From NCBI RefSeq assembly GCF_023703325.1, contig NZ_JAMQGM010000029.1, positions 124,001 to 188,000 of the forward strand: a stretch of 64,000 nt of DNA, written 5' to 3'. Below, piece after piece: positions 55,163-64,000 of this stretch; the stretch's first letter is position 1; the number at the start of each line of letters is the position of its first letter. Source of the DNA: Streptomyces meridianus (GTDB taxonomy: Bacteria; Actinomycetota; Actinomycetes; Streptomycetales; Streptomycetaceae). The translations under genes were made by a program, and so were the position numbers. The notes below the pieces were generated by a model. That model did not search any database. It saw nothing but the letters and a program-made list of their open reading frames with translations, and had not been told where the DNA came from.

Positions 55163-55660
55163 ATGAGCATTTGGTGGTCACTCCATCTGCGCTGCGAGGC
55201 TGCGAGCGTCCCACTCGCCCGGCGGCTGCTGCTCGGCGCGATGGAGAGCGCCGGTGTCGACCCCGACGTCTCCTACGACCTCTCGGTCGCGCTGAGCGAG
55301 GCCTGCGCGAACGCCGTCGAGCACGGTGGCTCCGCGGACGTCCGGGCCGGCGGCAGCTGCGGCGCCTACCGCGTCACGGCCTATCTCGACGGCGAGAAGT
55401 GCCGGATCGAGGTCACGGACGCCGGGCCCGGGTTCCCCGCCGGTGCGCCGGATCCACTCGCCCGCACCCTGCCGGCATGGCAGATGCCGCAGCCGCCCCG
55501 GCTCGCCGACGCGGAGACGGAGCACGGCCGCGGGCTCGGCATGATCGAGGCGCTCGCGGACCACGTGGACTTCCGCAACCGGCCCGGCCGTGGCGCGGTG
55601 GTGAGCTTCGACAAGATCCTCAAGTGGCGCGACGAGGCCGTGCTCACACCCGCCCCCTGA
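55163..55660 (+). CDS. Anti-sigma-type HATPase (RsbW-like)
   Basis: A 165-residue single-domain ATPase of the anti-sigma-factor kinase (HATPase_c_2) family: EACANAVEHGG (N box), VTDAGPGFP (G1) and GRGLGMIEAL (G2). Streptomyces have dozens of these. It may bind a sigma factor or phosphorylate an antagonist. GGGAGG-type sites precede the ATG. Partner unknown. Confidence 0.88.
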   Translation: MSIWWSLHLRCEAASVPLARRLLLGAMESAGVDPDVSYDLSVALSEACANAVEHGGSADVRAGGSCGAYRVTAYLDGEKCRIEVTDAGPGFPAGAPDPLARTLPAWQMPQPPRLADAETEHGRGLGMIEALADHVDFRNRPGRGAVVSFDKILKWRDEAVLTPAP

Positions 55661-55768
55661 CCGCATCCCCGTACGGGCCGGATCCCGTACGGCGGGATCC
55701 CGGTGGAAGGACCGGTGGCCCGGTACCGGCGAGCGAGCCGGTGCCGGGCCACCGTGGTGCTGCGTCCG

Positions 55769-57226
55769 TCAGCCCTTCAGCCGGGCCATCCAGGACTCGA
55801 CCTCGCCCGCGGCACGGGGCAGCGCGGCCGACAGGTTCCGGTTGCCGTCCTCGGTGACGAGGATGTCGTCCTCGATCCGCACGCCGATGCCGCGGTACTC
55901 GGCGGGGACGGTGAGGTCGTCCGCCTGGAAGTACAGACCGGGCTCGACGGTCAGGACCATGCCCGGCTCCAGGGCGCCGGCGACGTACGTCTCGGTGCGC
56001 GCCACGGCGCAGTCGTGCACGTCCATGCCGAGCATGTGGCCCGTGCCGTGCAGCGTCCAGCGGCGCTGCAGTCCCAGCTCCAGGACCCGCTCGACCGGCC
56101 CCTCCACCAGGCCCCACTCGACCAGCTTCGCCGCGAGGACACGCTGCGCGGCGTCGTGGAAGTCGCGGTACTTCGCGCCCGGCCGGACCGCCGCGATACC
56201 GGCCTCCTGGGCCTCGTACACCGCGTCGTAGACCGTGCGCTGCAACTCGGTGAAGCGGCCGTTGATCGGCAGCGTGCGGGTGACGTCCGCGGTGTAGAGG
56301 GTGTGCGTCTCCACCCCGGCGTCCAGGAGCAGCAGTTCGCCCGGGCGGACGGGGCCGTCGTTGCGCACCCAGTGCAGCGTGGTCGCGTGCGGGCCGGCGG
56401 CGCAGATGGAGCCGTAGCCGATGTCGTTGCCCTCGACGCGGGCACGCAGGAAGAAGGTGCCCTCGATGTAGCGCTCCGAGGTGGCTTCGGCCCGGTCCAG
56501 GACCCTCACGACGTCCTCGAAGCCGCGGACCGTGGAGTCGACGGCCTTCTGCAGCTCACCGATCTCGAACTCGTCCTTGACCAGACGGAGTTCGCTGAGG
56601 AAGGTGCGCAGCTCCTCGTCGCGCTCCTCGTCGAGCAGTCCGGCCAGGGCCGCCTCGAGCCCGGCGTCGTGGCCGCGGACCATGCGGACCGGGCCCGCCT
56701 GCGCGGCCAGCTCGCCGGCCACCTCGCGCACGTCGTGGCAGGGCAGGCCGAGCCGCTGCTCGGACTCGGCCAGGCTGTGCCGGCGTCCGACCCACAGTTC
56801 GCCCTGGCCGCTGAGCCAGAACTCGCCGTTCTCCCGGTCGGAGCGGGGCAGCAGGTGCAGCCGGGCCTCGTGACCCTCCGCGACCGGTTCGAGGACGAGG
56901 ACGCCGTCCTCGGTCATGTCACCGGTCAGGTGCGCGTACTCGGTGGATGCACGGAAGCTGTACTCGGTGTCGTTCGAGCGGGTCTTGAGGTTGCCCGCGG
57001 GGATCACCAGGCGCTCGCCCGGGAAGCGGGCGGAGAGGGCCGCGCGCCGGCGGGCGGTCTCGGTGGCCTGCGGGATCGGCTCGAGGTCACGCAGCTCGGT
57101 GTCCGCCCATCCGCTGCGCATGTTCTGGGCGAGTTCGTCGGACACGGCCGGGTAGAGGCCGTTCTTCCGCTGCTTGATCGGTTCCTCGCGGCCTTCCGGG
57201 GTCTCCGGTGCGCGCTGCTCGGTCAC
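55769..57226 (-). CDS. Xaa-Pro aminopeptidase (PepP)
   Basis: A 485-residue M24B aminopeptidase P that removes an N-terminal residue next to proline. Metal ligands are in LLLLDAGVETH (Asp), YTADVTRTLP (Asp), LHGTGHMLGMDVHD (His), TVEPGLY (Glu) and GVRIEDDILV (Glu). The N-terminal domain (to about 230) matches AMP_N. GTG 57226 follows GAGGAGG; the longer frame is a shadow. Confidence 0.93.
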   Translation of the reverse strand: MTEQRAPETPEGREEPIKQRKNGLYPAVSDELAQNMRSGWADTELRDLEPIPQATETARRRAALSARFPGERLVIPAGNLKTRSNDTEYSFRASTEYAHLTGDMTEDGVLVLEPVAEGHEARLHLLPRSDRENGEFWLSGQGELWVGRRHSLAESEQRLGLPCHDVREVAGELAAQAGPVRMVRGHDAGLEAALAGLLDEERDEELRTFLSELRLVKDEFEIGELQKAVDSTVRGFEDVVRVLDRAEATSERYIEGTFFLRARVEGNDIGYGSICAAGPHATTLHWVRNDGPVRPGELLLLDAGVETHTLYTADVTRTLPINGRFTELQRTVYDAVYEAQEAGIAAVRPGAKYRDFHDAAQRVLAAKLVEWGLVEGPVERVLELGLQRRWTLHGTGHMLGMDVHDCAVARTETYVAGALEPGMVLTVEPGLYFQADDLTVPAEYRGIGVRIEDDILVTEDGNRNLSAALPRAAGEVESWMARLKG

Positions 57227-57322
57227 GGTTTCCTCCTCGTACTGAACCTCCCTGGGCCGGCGGCATGGAGGTACCCCCATCGTAGGTGTGAACGAGCAGG
57301 TCACGGACGAGAGGCTGTCGAA

Positions 57323-58822
57323 TCACCCTTTCCCGGCGAACCGGGCGGCGAGCAGCACCACGTCCTCCGGACTGTCCCCGTCCCCGGGCAGCTCCGGGAG
57401 CACGGTGCGCAGCACGTGGTCGGCGATCGTCTCGGCGTCGCCGCGCAGGGCCCTGGGGACGCCCGCCGCCGCGGCGTGCAGCCGGGCGAAGGCGCGGTCC
57501 ATGGAGTCCCCCGTGCGGTGCAGCAGGCCGTCGCTGTACAGCAGCAGGGTCTCCCCGGGCGCCGCGGTGAGCTCCACGCTCGGGGCTTCCCAGCAGGCGA
57601 GCATGCCGAGCGGGGCGGACAGCGTCGTCTCGACGTACTCGGTGCGGTGTTCGCCGATCAGCAGGGGCGGGCAGTGCCCGGCGCCCGCCAGGGTGATCCG
57701 GGTGCCGGCGGTTTCCGCTCGGGACTGGTGCGGCCCGTCGGCTCCGGGTGCGTTCGCCGCGGGCTCGCAGTAGGCGAAGAGCGCGGTCGCGGTCCGGGCG
57801 GGTTCGGTCAGCCGCAACAACAGCTCGAGGTCGGACAGGACGGCGACCGGGTCCTCCCCCTCCATCACGGCGTAGGCGCGCAGGGAGGCACGCAGCCGTC
57901 CCATCGCGGCCACCGCTCCGGGGCCCTCACCGCCGGCGCCGCCCACGGCGAGTCCGAGAGCTCCTTCGGGCAGTGGCAGGGCGTCGTACCAGTCGCCGCC
58001 GCCCCGCGGGCCGGTGCTGTGCCGCACGGCCAGTTGCACCCCGGGCAGCCGGGGGAGCCGGCTGGGCAGCAGTTCCTCGCGGAGCACCCGGGTGGTGGCG
58101 CGGGCCTGCGCGAGTTCCAGGTGCCGCGCGAGGTGCTCGGCGGCGTAGCGGGTGTACTGGCCGACGAGCTGCCTGCGCTGCTCGACGGGCTCGGTCGGCT
58201 CGTCGTAGAGCCAGACGGCCGCGCCGAACCGGCCTGCGCCCTCGGTGGCCAGGGGGACGGCGTAGCTGGCGGCGTAGCCGAGCCGGGCGGCGACCTCGCG
58301 ATGGCGGGGGTCGAGGTCGGGTTCGTTCAGCAGGTCGGGGTGTGCGACCTCGGTGACGGTCTGGCCGTCGTCGGTGGCCGGCAGGCCGTCCAGGATGCGT
58401 CCGTACGAGGCGGAGCCGCGGGGGATGGTTTCGATCGTGCCGAGGTCCGCACGGCCGAGACCGAGACCGACGGTCGTCTCCGGGCCGTGGCCTTCGCGGG
58501 GCCGGAGGACGACCAGCCCGCGCTGTGCGCCCACGAGCGTCGCCCCGGCGGCGAGGAGTTCGTGCAGGGCCGTGTCGAGGGTGTCGGTCCGGACCAGACG
58601 CTCGGTCAGTTCGTGGAGCGAGGTCAGGTCGGAGACCAGGCCCGCGAGGTGGTCGTGGACGGAGGCGGGACGGTCGAGCGGGGGGACGTCGGAAACGACC
58701 GGCGCCGGAGAGTCCGCGGCGGAACGCGAAGTGAGGGGCGACGTTTTCGGCGGAGAATTATGGCCCGGGGCCGGGAGGGCAGAACTGATTCCAGCCACTT
58801 TCGGGACGTGGGGGGCGTTCAT
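57323..58822 (-). CDS. GAF-SpoIIE phosphatase with a missing metal Asp
   Basis: A 499-residue PP2C/SpoIIE-type phosphatase with an N-terminal Pro-rich region, a GAF domain (about 60-235) and the phosphatase domain (about 255-495). GGGDWYD (274-280), LLYSDGLLHR and SPEDVVLL are present, but the metal-binding Asp of the usual GDVxGHG motif is Gly295 in VGGAGGEG. It may have low or no activity and act as a binding protein. Such proteins usually dephosphorylate anti-anti-sigma factors, and an anti-sigma-type ATPase gene is 1.7 kb away. Confidence 0.87.
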   Translation of the reverse strand: MNAPHVPKVAGISSALPAPGHNSPPKTSPLTSRSAADSPAPVVSDVPPLDRPASVHDHLAGLVSDLTSLHELTERLVRTDTLDTALHELLAAGATLVGAQRGLVVLRPREGHGPETTVGLGLGRADLGTIETIPRGSASYGRILDGLPATDDGQTVTEVAHPDLLNEPDLDPRHREVAARLGYAASYAVPLATEGAGRFGAAVWLYDEPTEPVEQRRQLVGQYTRYAAEHLARHLELAQARATTRVLREELLPSRLPRLPGVQLAVRHSTGPRGGGDWYDALPLPEGALGLAVGGAGGEGPGAVAAMGRLRASLRAYAVMEGEDPVAVLSDLELLLRLTEPARTATALFAYCEPAANAPGADGPHQSRAETAGTRITLAGAGHCPPLLIGEHRTEYVETTLSAPLGMLACWEAPSVELTAAPGETLLLYSDGLLHRTGDSMDRAFARLHAAAAGVPRALRGDAETIADHVLRTVLPELPGDGDSPEDVVLLAARFAGKG

Positions 58823-59591
58823 GGTCGGCAGCTTTCGTGTCCGGCTTCCGGCAAGGGGCCCCCCGGTCGCGCAGCCACCGTCCTGTGGTCGACAGTTGTC
58901 CGGTCATGCGGCTTTTCATTGTTGACGATTGCCTGGTCGGACCACCGGTGCAATTCTCGCAAGAGCATCACAAACCCCCATGCCATGCTGCGCCGCTACC
59001 AATGACTCCAGATGTACACGTAGGTGTGTGACGTGTCCAGCATGGCGCAGCCCGTGGCTTCCGGGTGTCCTGGGCCGCCTCGAACTGGCTGGAAATGGCC
59101 CCTCGCATCCCGGGCCTGCGATCGACTGAGGCCGTTCGGCAGAGCGTCAACACCGTCGTCACGGGTACGTACTCGGTGAGGACCGGGGGCAGTTGAACAG
59201 CCCCGGAACCCGGAACCGGGATCGAACGTCCTATCCGTCGACGGCCGCGTCCCCCATCGCGATCCGCGGGTGGCGCACCCCTCCCGGCCGCAGCCGGGAA
59301 GCACACAGTTCGAGCGCCGGGCGGGCCACGTCCCGCGCCGCGGTCCGGTCCGGGCCGTGACGCGGAGGTCGCCCGGAAGCAGCAGGCGAAGTTCCGTTCA
59401 CGTGGTGTGAACGGCCCCGTTCGGGTAACGCGCCACGTACTGCCGTCCAGTTCGATCGGCACCAGCACCTCGCAATACCGGCAGATGCCGGCGCGCGTGC
59501 ACTCGGCGCACCGGCGGCTCCGGCATCGGTACAGCGCGCGACAGATGCGATGCGAACAGACCTCGGCGTTCACGGAAAGGAACGAGCGCTC
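58823..59591. other. 769-base gap before the prim-pol gene
   Basis: No convincing gene. There are short open frames on both strands, one Cys-rich on the minus strand (59400-59573) without a ribosome site. Around 58900-59030 the DNA is markedly A+T-richer, and should include the phosphatase promoter; 59040-59590 should hold the prim-pol promoter. I saw no tRNA, hairpin terminator or IS end. Confidence 0.4.
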
Positions 59592-60281
59592 ATGCGCGAG
59601 ATCCCCGGAAGGCGACGCAGGCCCCTTCAGCACCTGCTCAGGCGGAGGCGGGGCAGTGCGCCGGCGACCCAGCTCGACACGGCGCTCACCTGTGCCCGGT
59701 GGCAGTGGCCCGTCGTGCCCGGCGCGGGGCTCCGGACTTCCGCCGGTGCCGGGCAGGGCTGTGCATGTCCCGACCCCGGCTGCCCCGTTCCCGGCGCGCA
59801 CCCCCTCGACCCGGTCCTCCTCGCGGCGACCACGGACGTGCGCATGGTGCGGTGGTGGTGGCAGAACCGGCCCGCCGCACCCGTGGTGCTGGCCACCGGT
59901 GGCCGCGCGCCCTGCGCGCTGAGCCTGCCGGCGGCGGCGGGGGCCCGCGCGCTGGCCGTGCTCGAACGGGAGGGCGTGCGCCCGGGCCCGGTCGTCGCGT
60001 CCGCCACCCGGTGGTCGTTCCTGGTCGCCCCGTACTCCCTCGAACTGCTGGGCGAGGTGCTGAACGAGCAGGAGTGGGTGCCCAGTTCGCTCCGCTTCCA
60101 CGGCGAAGGCGGGTACCTCGTCCTGCCCCCGTCGCCGACCGGGGCCGGCCGGGTGCGCTGGGAGCGGGGGCCGGCGGCCGGTTCCGCGGCGCCGTGGCTG
60201 CCCCGGGTCGACACCCTCGTCGACGCGCTCGTCGAGGCGAGCGCCAGTACACCGGACGCCGGCAGCCGGCTCGCTCACTGA
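59592..60281 (+). CDS. Short bifunctional primase/polymerase-type protein
   Basis: A 229-residue protein of the prim-pol (AEP, N-terminal domain) family. The N-terminal RRRRPLQHLLRRRRG is basic, followed by CARWQWPVVPGAG, the Cys-rich GCACPDPGCPVPGAHP and the PHP/HPLD segment typical of the family. The helicase part of phage or plasmid primases is missing, so it is a stand-alone domain, as in other Streptomyces core genomes. Function unknown. Confidence 0.75.
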   Translation: MREIPGRRRRPLQHLLRRRRGSAPATQLDTALTCARWQWPVVPGAGLRTSAGAGQGCACPDPGCPVPGAHPLDPVLLAATTDVRMVRWWWQNRPAAPVVLATGGRAPCALSLPAAAGARALAVLEREGVRPGPVVASATRWSFLVAPYSLELLGEVLNEQEWVPSSLRFHGEGGYLVLPPSPTGAGRVRWERGPAAGSAAPWLPRVDTLVDALVEASASTPDAGSRLAH

Positions 60282-60451
60282 CCCCGGGGAGTGCCGCCCG
60301 AGGGACGGCCTTCACGTCCGTGTTCACTCGTCCGGGTAGCAGCGGGCCGGTGATGTACGGGAAACGGGTGTGCGCGCCGGATCCGTCACGCGCGGCCCGA
60401 TATGTTCACCCAACCGTCGAGCACGTCCAGTGAATTGCAGGTGGGTGTCCC

Positions 60452-61036
60452 ATGGAGCGGCTGTCGAATCCCCGTGCGCCGAAACTGCGCGCCGTCGCAC
60501 TGGGGAGCGCGGTCGCCCTCGCGGTCGTTCTCCCGATCGCCGTGGCGACCGCGAACCCGGCCGGCCCGGAGCCGTCGCCCCTTGCCGGGACGCAGCCGGC
60601 CGCTCCGGCCGCGGGACCGGCCGTGGCCGGCGACGCGACCGGGTTGCTCTCGGAGCTGAATCTCCCGGAGGCAGGCGACGACGCCCGGACCACCTCCGTC
60701 TGCGGTCCCGAACTCGCCTCCCCCGAAGGGGTGGAGGCGCAGACCTGCGTCCTCAGCGGCGGTGGTGGGACGTGGGGGCGCACCTACTACCGCAACGCCA
60801 CCGGTCGTGACATGGACGCCGTCGTCGTGCTCATGGGCCCGGACGGGCGGAACGTGCAGGTGGTCTGCTCGCTGGACGCCGGTGACGAGCCGGGGGTGTG
60901 CGACACGCCCCGCGAGCCGACCGTGCGGGGCGGCGCGGCCGAACCGTACGGGGCGGTGGCGGAGTTCGCGTCGGCGGACGGGCAGCGCTCGCTGCTGCGG
61001 ACGGGCAGCGGTGCAGGCGGGGGACCGGGCGTCTGA
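60452..61036 (+). CDS. Secreted protein (194 aa)
   Basis: A protein with an N-terminal signal peptide (about 1-35, cleavage near ATANPAG), an Ala/Pro-rich stretch and a folded domain with four Cys (89, 103, about 144 and 153) that could form two disulfides. I do not recognise the family. Convergent with the SEC-C gene. Confidence 0.78.
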   Translation: MERLSNPRAPKLRAVALGSAVALAVVLPIAVATANPAGPEPSPLAGTQPAAPAAGPAVAGDATGLLSELNLPEAGDDARTTSVCGPELASPEGVEAQTCVLSGGGGTWGRTYYRNATGRDMDAVVVLMGPDGRNVQVVCSLDAGDEPGVCDTPREPTVRGGAAEPYGAVAEFASADGQRSLLRTGSGAGGGPGV

Positions 61037-61114
61037 GCCGGGCGGGGCGGCGGTTTCCGCAGCGCCGGGCCACGAGTTCGCGAGGGCGTCCGGACCGGTC
61101 CGGACATGGAAGAA

Positions 61115-61152
61115 CCCGGTCGCTGGCGACGGGGGATGCACCAGCGACCGGG
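61115..61152. terminator. Bidirectional hairpin between convergent genes
   Basis: A 12-bp perfect stem, CCCGGTCGCTGG and CCAGCGACCGGG, with a 14-base loop lies between the convergent secreted-protein and SEC-C genes. A separate 18-bp palindrome, GTCCGGACCGGTCCGGAC, is just before it at 61088-61105. Confidence 0.6.
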
Positions 61153-61277
61153 CTTCAAGAACGGTAACAAGAGATCTGCTGTTCGCAAATTCGATCGAGG
61201 AGATCCGGGCGGTTATTTACCCTGGAGTAAGGACCTTGTGATGGAGATCACTTGCCGCTCCTCCGACTTCGTCACCC

Positions 61278-62246
61278 TCAGCTGAGCGTGACCTGACGGT
61301 TGGTGAGACCGCTGCGGGCGCGCCGCTCGGCGGGCGTCAGGGGCGTCTTTGCGGCCAGGCTCTCCGCGAGCCGCTCCGCGAACTCCGCGGCCGGTTTCTC
61401 GACGTCCCCCGCGCGCATCGCGGTGGGCAGGTCCCACACCGGAACCATCAGACCGTGCGCACGGAACGAGCCGACCAGCCGCGTGCCGTCGCCGAGTGAC
61501 GAGGCACCCGCGGCGTGCAGCCGGGCGAGGGCGTCGAGGAGTTCCTCCTCGGGGTGCGGCATGACCCAGCGCAGGTGGTTCTTCTCCGGGGTCTCGCACC
61601 AGTACGCGGACTCGACGGAGCCGAGCCGCACGGTCGGGATCGCCGCCTCGTTCGCACGCTCCAGGGAGGCGGCGACCTCGGGGGTGTTGTTCTCCGGGCT
61701 CTCCAGCCAGAACTCGAATCCCTCGTGGACCACCGGGGTAAACGGCGCCGACGTGTCGATCAGGTCCTGCAGACGGGGACTGCCGGCGGCGGGGCGCTCG
61801 GCTGTCACGGGGCTGCCCGGGGCCGCCTCGAGGGCGCGTCGCAGGATGTCCGCGAGATCGCGGCTCAGGTCACCGGAGGCGGTGTCGTTCTGAAGGCCGA
61901 TCACGACGGCGCCGTTGTCCCGGCGCAGCCCGGGCCAGGCCATCGGCAGCACGGTGGCGAGCGTGACGGAGGGGACGCCCTCGGGCAGCCCGTCCTTCAG
62001 CGTCAGCTCGACCGTGGCTGCGGGCACCAGTTCACGCAGCGCGACCCAGTCGCACTCACCGGGCAGGCCCTCGAACGGGCGCTGCACGAGCTCCGTGACG
62101 GCGTGGGCGGCAGCGCGTCCGTGGCAGGCCTTGTAGCGGCGGCCGGAGCCGCACGGGCAGGGCTCGCGTGCGCCGACGACCGGATAGTTCCCGTCAGTTC
62201 CTGTGGACGGCTTGGCGGCCTTCGTCTGGGTGCGCTTCTTGGCCAT
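61278..62246 (-). CDS. SEC-C motif protein, DUF5926 type
   Basis: A 322-residue protein with an N-terminal basic MAKKRTQTKAAK and a zinc-binding SEC-C motif PCPCGSGRRYKACHG (about 29-43), then a large domain typical of DUF5926. SEC-C motifs bind zinc and often bind nucleic acid or ribosomes. ATG 62246 is the natural start; the upstream frame is not coding. Function unknown. Confidence 0.85.
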   Translation of the reverse strand: MAKKRTQTKAAKPSTGTDGNYPVVGAREPCPCGSGRRYKACHGRAAAHAVTELVQRPFEGLPGECDWVALRELVPAATVELTLKDGLPEGVPSVTLATVLPMAWPGLRRDNGAVVIGLQNDTASGDLSRDLADILRRALEAAPGSPVTAERPAAGSPRLQDLIDTSAPFTPVVHEGFEFWLESPENNTPEVAASLERANEAAIPTVRLGSVESAYWCETPEKNHLRWVMPHPEEELLDALARLHAAGASSLGDGTRLVGSFRAHGLMVPVWDLPTAMRAGDVEKPAAEFAERLAESLAAKTPLTPAERRARSGLTNRQVTLS

Positions 62247-62554
62247 GGCGTCGGTTTCTCCCGGTTGCGGCGGTGCGTCTCGGCCGCCGAGCCCGGGGCT
62301 TGTCCGAAAGTCCCCGTCCGGCCGGCGGCGCCTGGCACGCACGTCCGCTGCGTTGCCGATTCGTCCGAGTGGCCCACTACAGGCCGATCCTCCGCCTTGC
62401 GGCTGCACGCACCAGACGCCGCGGGCCCCGCCCAGGGGCGGACGACGCTACTTTCACAACGAACCCTAGCCGTTCGCCCGGGCACCCGTGCTGTTCCGGA
62501 CCGGCCGGGACCGCCGCGTCGCACCGCCGTCGCGGGGTGCTCCGCGGGTCGGGG
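62247..62554. other. Gap upstream of the SEC-C gene
   Basis: About 300 bases between the SEC-C gene start and the end of the next gene in the same direction. It should carry the SEC-C promoter. No gene or clear hairpin seen. Confidence 0.4.
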
Positions 62555-63076
62555 TCAGAGGAACTCGGAGAACTCGTCGAGTGGTTCCGCGAACTCGTAG
62601 GTTCCCAGTCGCGTACGGGACTCCGGGAAGGCGCTCGGCCGGTTCCCCGCGACGAGCACCACCCAGACCGTGACCTCGCCGAAACCGTCACGCACGCCCC
62701 AGTCCTCGGCGATGGCGTTGATGATGTTGAGGCCGCGGCCGCCGCGGGCCGTCACCGACGGGGTGGCCGGACGCGGCCGGGTGGGCCCGCCACCGTCCGT
62801 CACCTCCACGGTCAGCCGGCCGTACTCGTCCATGCGCCACGCGGCGCGGACCGCGTCGTCGGACCCGCCGTCCCTGCTCAACGGGCGGCCGTGCCGGTAC
62901 GCGTTGCTGAGCAGTTCGGACAGGACCAGAACTGCGTCGTCCACGACCGCGTCCGGGACCCCCGTCGTGCGGAGTCCGTCGCGCATCCGGCGCCTCGCAT
63001 CGCCGACCCCCGCCGGACCGTGAGGTACGGCCATCACCGACGACGTCGGCACTTCCCGTGCCACCACGAACGCCAC
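62555..63076 (-). CDS. Anti-sigma-type HATPase (RsbW-like)
   Basis: A 173-residue HATPase_c_2 protein: ELLSNAYRHGRP (N box), VTDGGGPT (G1) and GRGLNIINAIA (G2). GTG 63076 follows AGGAGG at 8 bases. The last ~25 residues are acidic and Phe-rich (EFAEPLDEFSEF), unlike typical RsbW. The target is unknown. Confidence 0.87.
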   Translation of the reverse strand: MAFVVAREVPTSSVMAVPHGPAGVGDARRRMRDGLRTTGVPDAVVDDAVLVLSELLSNAYRHGRPLSRDGGSDDAVRAAWRMDEYGRLTVEVTDGGGPTRPRPATPSVTARGGRGLNIINAIAEDWGVRDGFGEVTVWVVLVAGNRPSAFPESRTRLGTYEFAEPLDEFSEFL

Positions 63077-63229
63077 CCCCGAGACCTCCTCAGCTCACGC
63101 CAGGGGATGGATGCCCATGGCAGGGACACCGGAAACCGGACACCCCGATCCCGCGGGTACGCACCGTGATCGGCCGGAGCCCGGCCGCGGGGCACGCGCC
63201 GCCGTGGCCGGGGCCGGAGGCCTGTGCGG

Positions 63230-64000
63230 TCACCGTCCGAGATGGGCGATCACGTGCCTGGGCCGGTTGGTGATGACGGCCTCGACCCCCAGCCGGACAC
63301 AGACGTCGACGTCCGAGGCGGAGTCGACGGTCCAGACGTGCACGGCGTGCCCGGCCGCGTGCGCCCGGGCGACGTACTCCGGGTTGTTCCGGACGAGACG
63401 GATGCTCGGTCCGGCGATGTGCGCACCCGCGGGCAGCCGGCCGTCCCGCAGCCGCGGGGAGAGGAACTGCATCAGGTACACGGTCGGGACCTGCGGCATC
63501 ATCAGATGCACCCGGTCGAGCGAGCGGGCGGAGAAGCTCATCACCCGCACCTGCGGGGGAGCATCCGGGGGCGGGACGAGCAGTCCGAAGCGGCCCAGGA
63601 GCGACTGGATGCGACGTTCGACCTGGCCCCCCGCCCAGCGGGAAGGGCGCTTGGTCTCGATGGCGACCTCGACACGGCGGCCGGCGTCGACGACGAATTC
63701 GAGCAGCCGCTCCAGGGTGAGCACCGACGTGAGTTCCGGATCACGCTCCGGGTCCGCCGTCCCGTACCACTCCGGGGACTCCGCCCGGTGCTTCCACTTC
63801 CGCCACGAACCGAAGTCGAGGGCGGCCAGATCGGCCAGCTCGAGCGCGGAGACGGCGCCCCGTCCGTTCGACGTGCGGTTCACCCGCCGGTCGTGGACGC
63901 ACACGAGGTGACCGTCCGCGGTCATCCGGACATCGCATTCGACGGCGTCGGCGCCGTCCTCGACAGCTCTGCGATAAGCGGACAAGGTGTGCTCCGGCGC
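63230..64000 (-). CDS. Glycerophosphodiester phosphodiesterase (5' end outside window)
   Basis: A GlpQ/UgpQ-type phosphodiesterase that hydrolyses glycerophosphodiesters. The catalytic region VECDVRMTADGHLVCVHD (Glu-Asp and His) is near the N-terminus, and IETKRPSRW, AHIAGPSI and HVWTVDS follow as in the TIM-barrel family. The frame continues past the right edge with APEHTLSAY, so a start and perhaps a signal sequence are missing from view. Confidence 0.9.
   Translation of the reverse strand, partial: APEHTLSAYRRAVEDGADAVECDVRMTADGHLVCVHDRRVNRTSNGRGAVSALELADLAALDFGSWRKWKHRAESPEWYGTADPERDPELTSVLTLERLLEFVVDAGRRVEVAIETKRPSRWAGGQVERRIQSLLGRFGLLVPPPDAPPQVRVMSFSARSLDRVHLMMPQVPTVYLMQFLSPRLRDGRLPAGAHIAGPSIRLVRNNPEYVARAHAAGHAVHVWTVDSASDVDVCVRLGVEAVITNRPRHVIAHLGR

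Noticed and set aside
55703..59005. Plus-strand frame of 1100 codons over the aminopeptidase and phosphatase genes
   Set aside because: The opposite strand has complete catalytic motifs of both enzymes; the long frame is a GC-bias artefact.
59395..59415. CACGTG-centred sequence GTTCACGTGGTGTGAAC as a second parS
   Set aside because: It deviates from the parS palindrome in several positions; only 29971-29984 is exact.
59400..59573. Cys-rich minus-strand frame with CAECTRAGICRYCE that looks like a zinc ribbon
   Set aside because: No ribosome site at its GTG, it continues into low-complexity sequence without a natural end, and the opposite strand has equally good GC3.

Overview
The window looks like Streptomyces chromosome. 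It has very high G+C with strong GC3 bias, frequent GTG starts, overlapping stop/start pairs, a rare TTA codon confined to a regulator, and a run of core genes I associate with the oriC-proximal half of Streptomyces chromosomes (thiC, cydAB-cydCD, htpX-pspAB, serS, pheA). A perfect ParB parS palindrome at the cydCD start codon and several DnaA boxes around serS agree with a position not far from oriC.

Region 1 (1-10272) is accessory: a compact, apparently undescribed biosynthetic cluster. One minus-strand operon, chained by four-base ATGA overlaps, encodes a possible 48-residue peptide, a 5-aminolevulinate-synthase-like enzyme, an Fe(II)/2-oxoglutarate dioxygenase, a KASIII-like acyltransferase with a Cys-His-Asp triad, an ATP-grasp ligase, an MDR-type reductase, an unrecognised protein, a PaaK/LuxE-like adenylating enzyme and an MFS exporter that runs off the left edge. 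A divergent LuxR-type regulator with an in-frame TTA codon (likely bldA-dependent) faces it. The logic suggests an alpha-aminoketone scaffold that is acylated, oxidised and joined to an amino acid, without NRPS or PKS modules. The product is unknown.

Region 2 (10.3-25.8 kb) is mixed housekeeping: serine hydrolase, GNATs, HAD phosphatase, a flavohaemoprotein with an FMN-binding partner, Nudix hydrolase, trans-sulfuration-type PLP enzyme, YvlD-type membrane protein, cupin, TPP-riboswitch-controlled thiC, metallophosphatase and a LacI regulator.

Region 3 (26.1-36.4 kb) holds an aminotransferase, then cytochrome bd oxidase and its fused CydCD exporter behind a Rex operator, followed by an orphan GAF histidine kinase and a Cof-type HAD phosphatase.

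Region 4 (36.6-39.1 kb) is a scar. A 216-bp near-identical duplication of the 5' end of an F420-dependent oxidoreductase gene brackets a VapBC-type toxin-antitoxin pair and two broken gene remnants.

Region 5 (39.2-64 kb) is core again: htpX-pspAB, two ABC-2 transporter pairs, an antirepressor-like short protein, HAD, serS, pheA, a copper-handling operon (YcnI, SCO1, PCuAC, CopC-CopD, DyP), anti-sigma-type ATPases, an aminopeptidase P, a SpoIIE-type phosphatase lacking one metal-binding Asp, a short prim-pol protein, a secreted protein, a SEC-C protein and the start-truncated glycerophosphodiester phosphodiesterase at the right edge. I saw no tRNA, rRNA, CRISPR array or intact insertion sequence.
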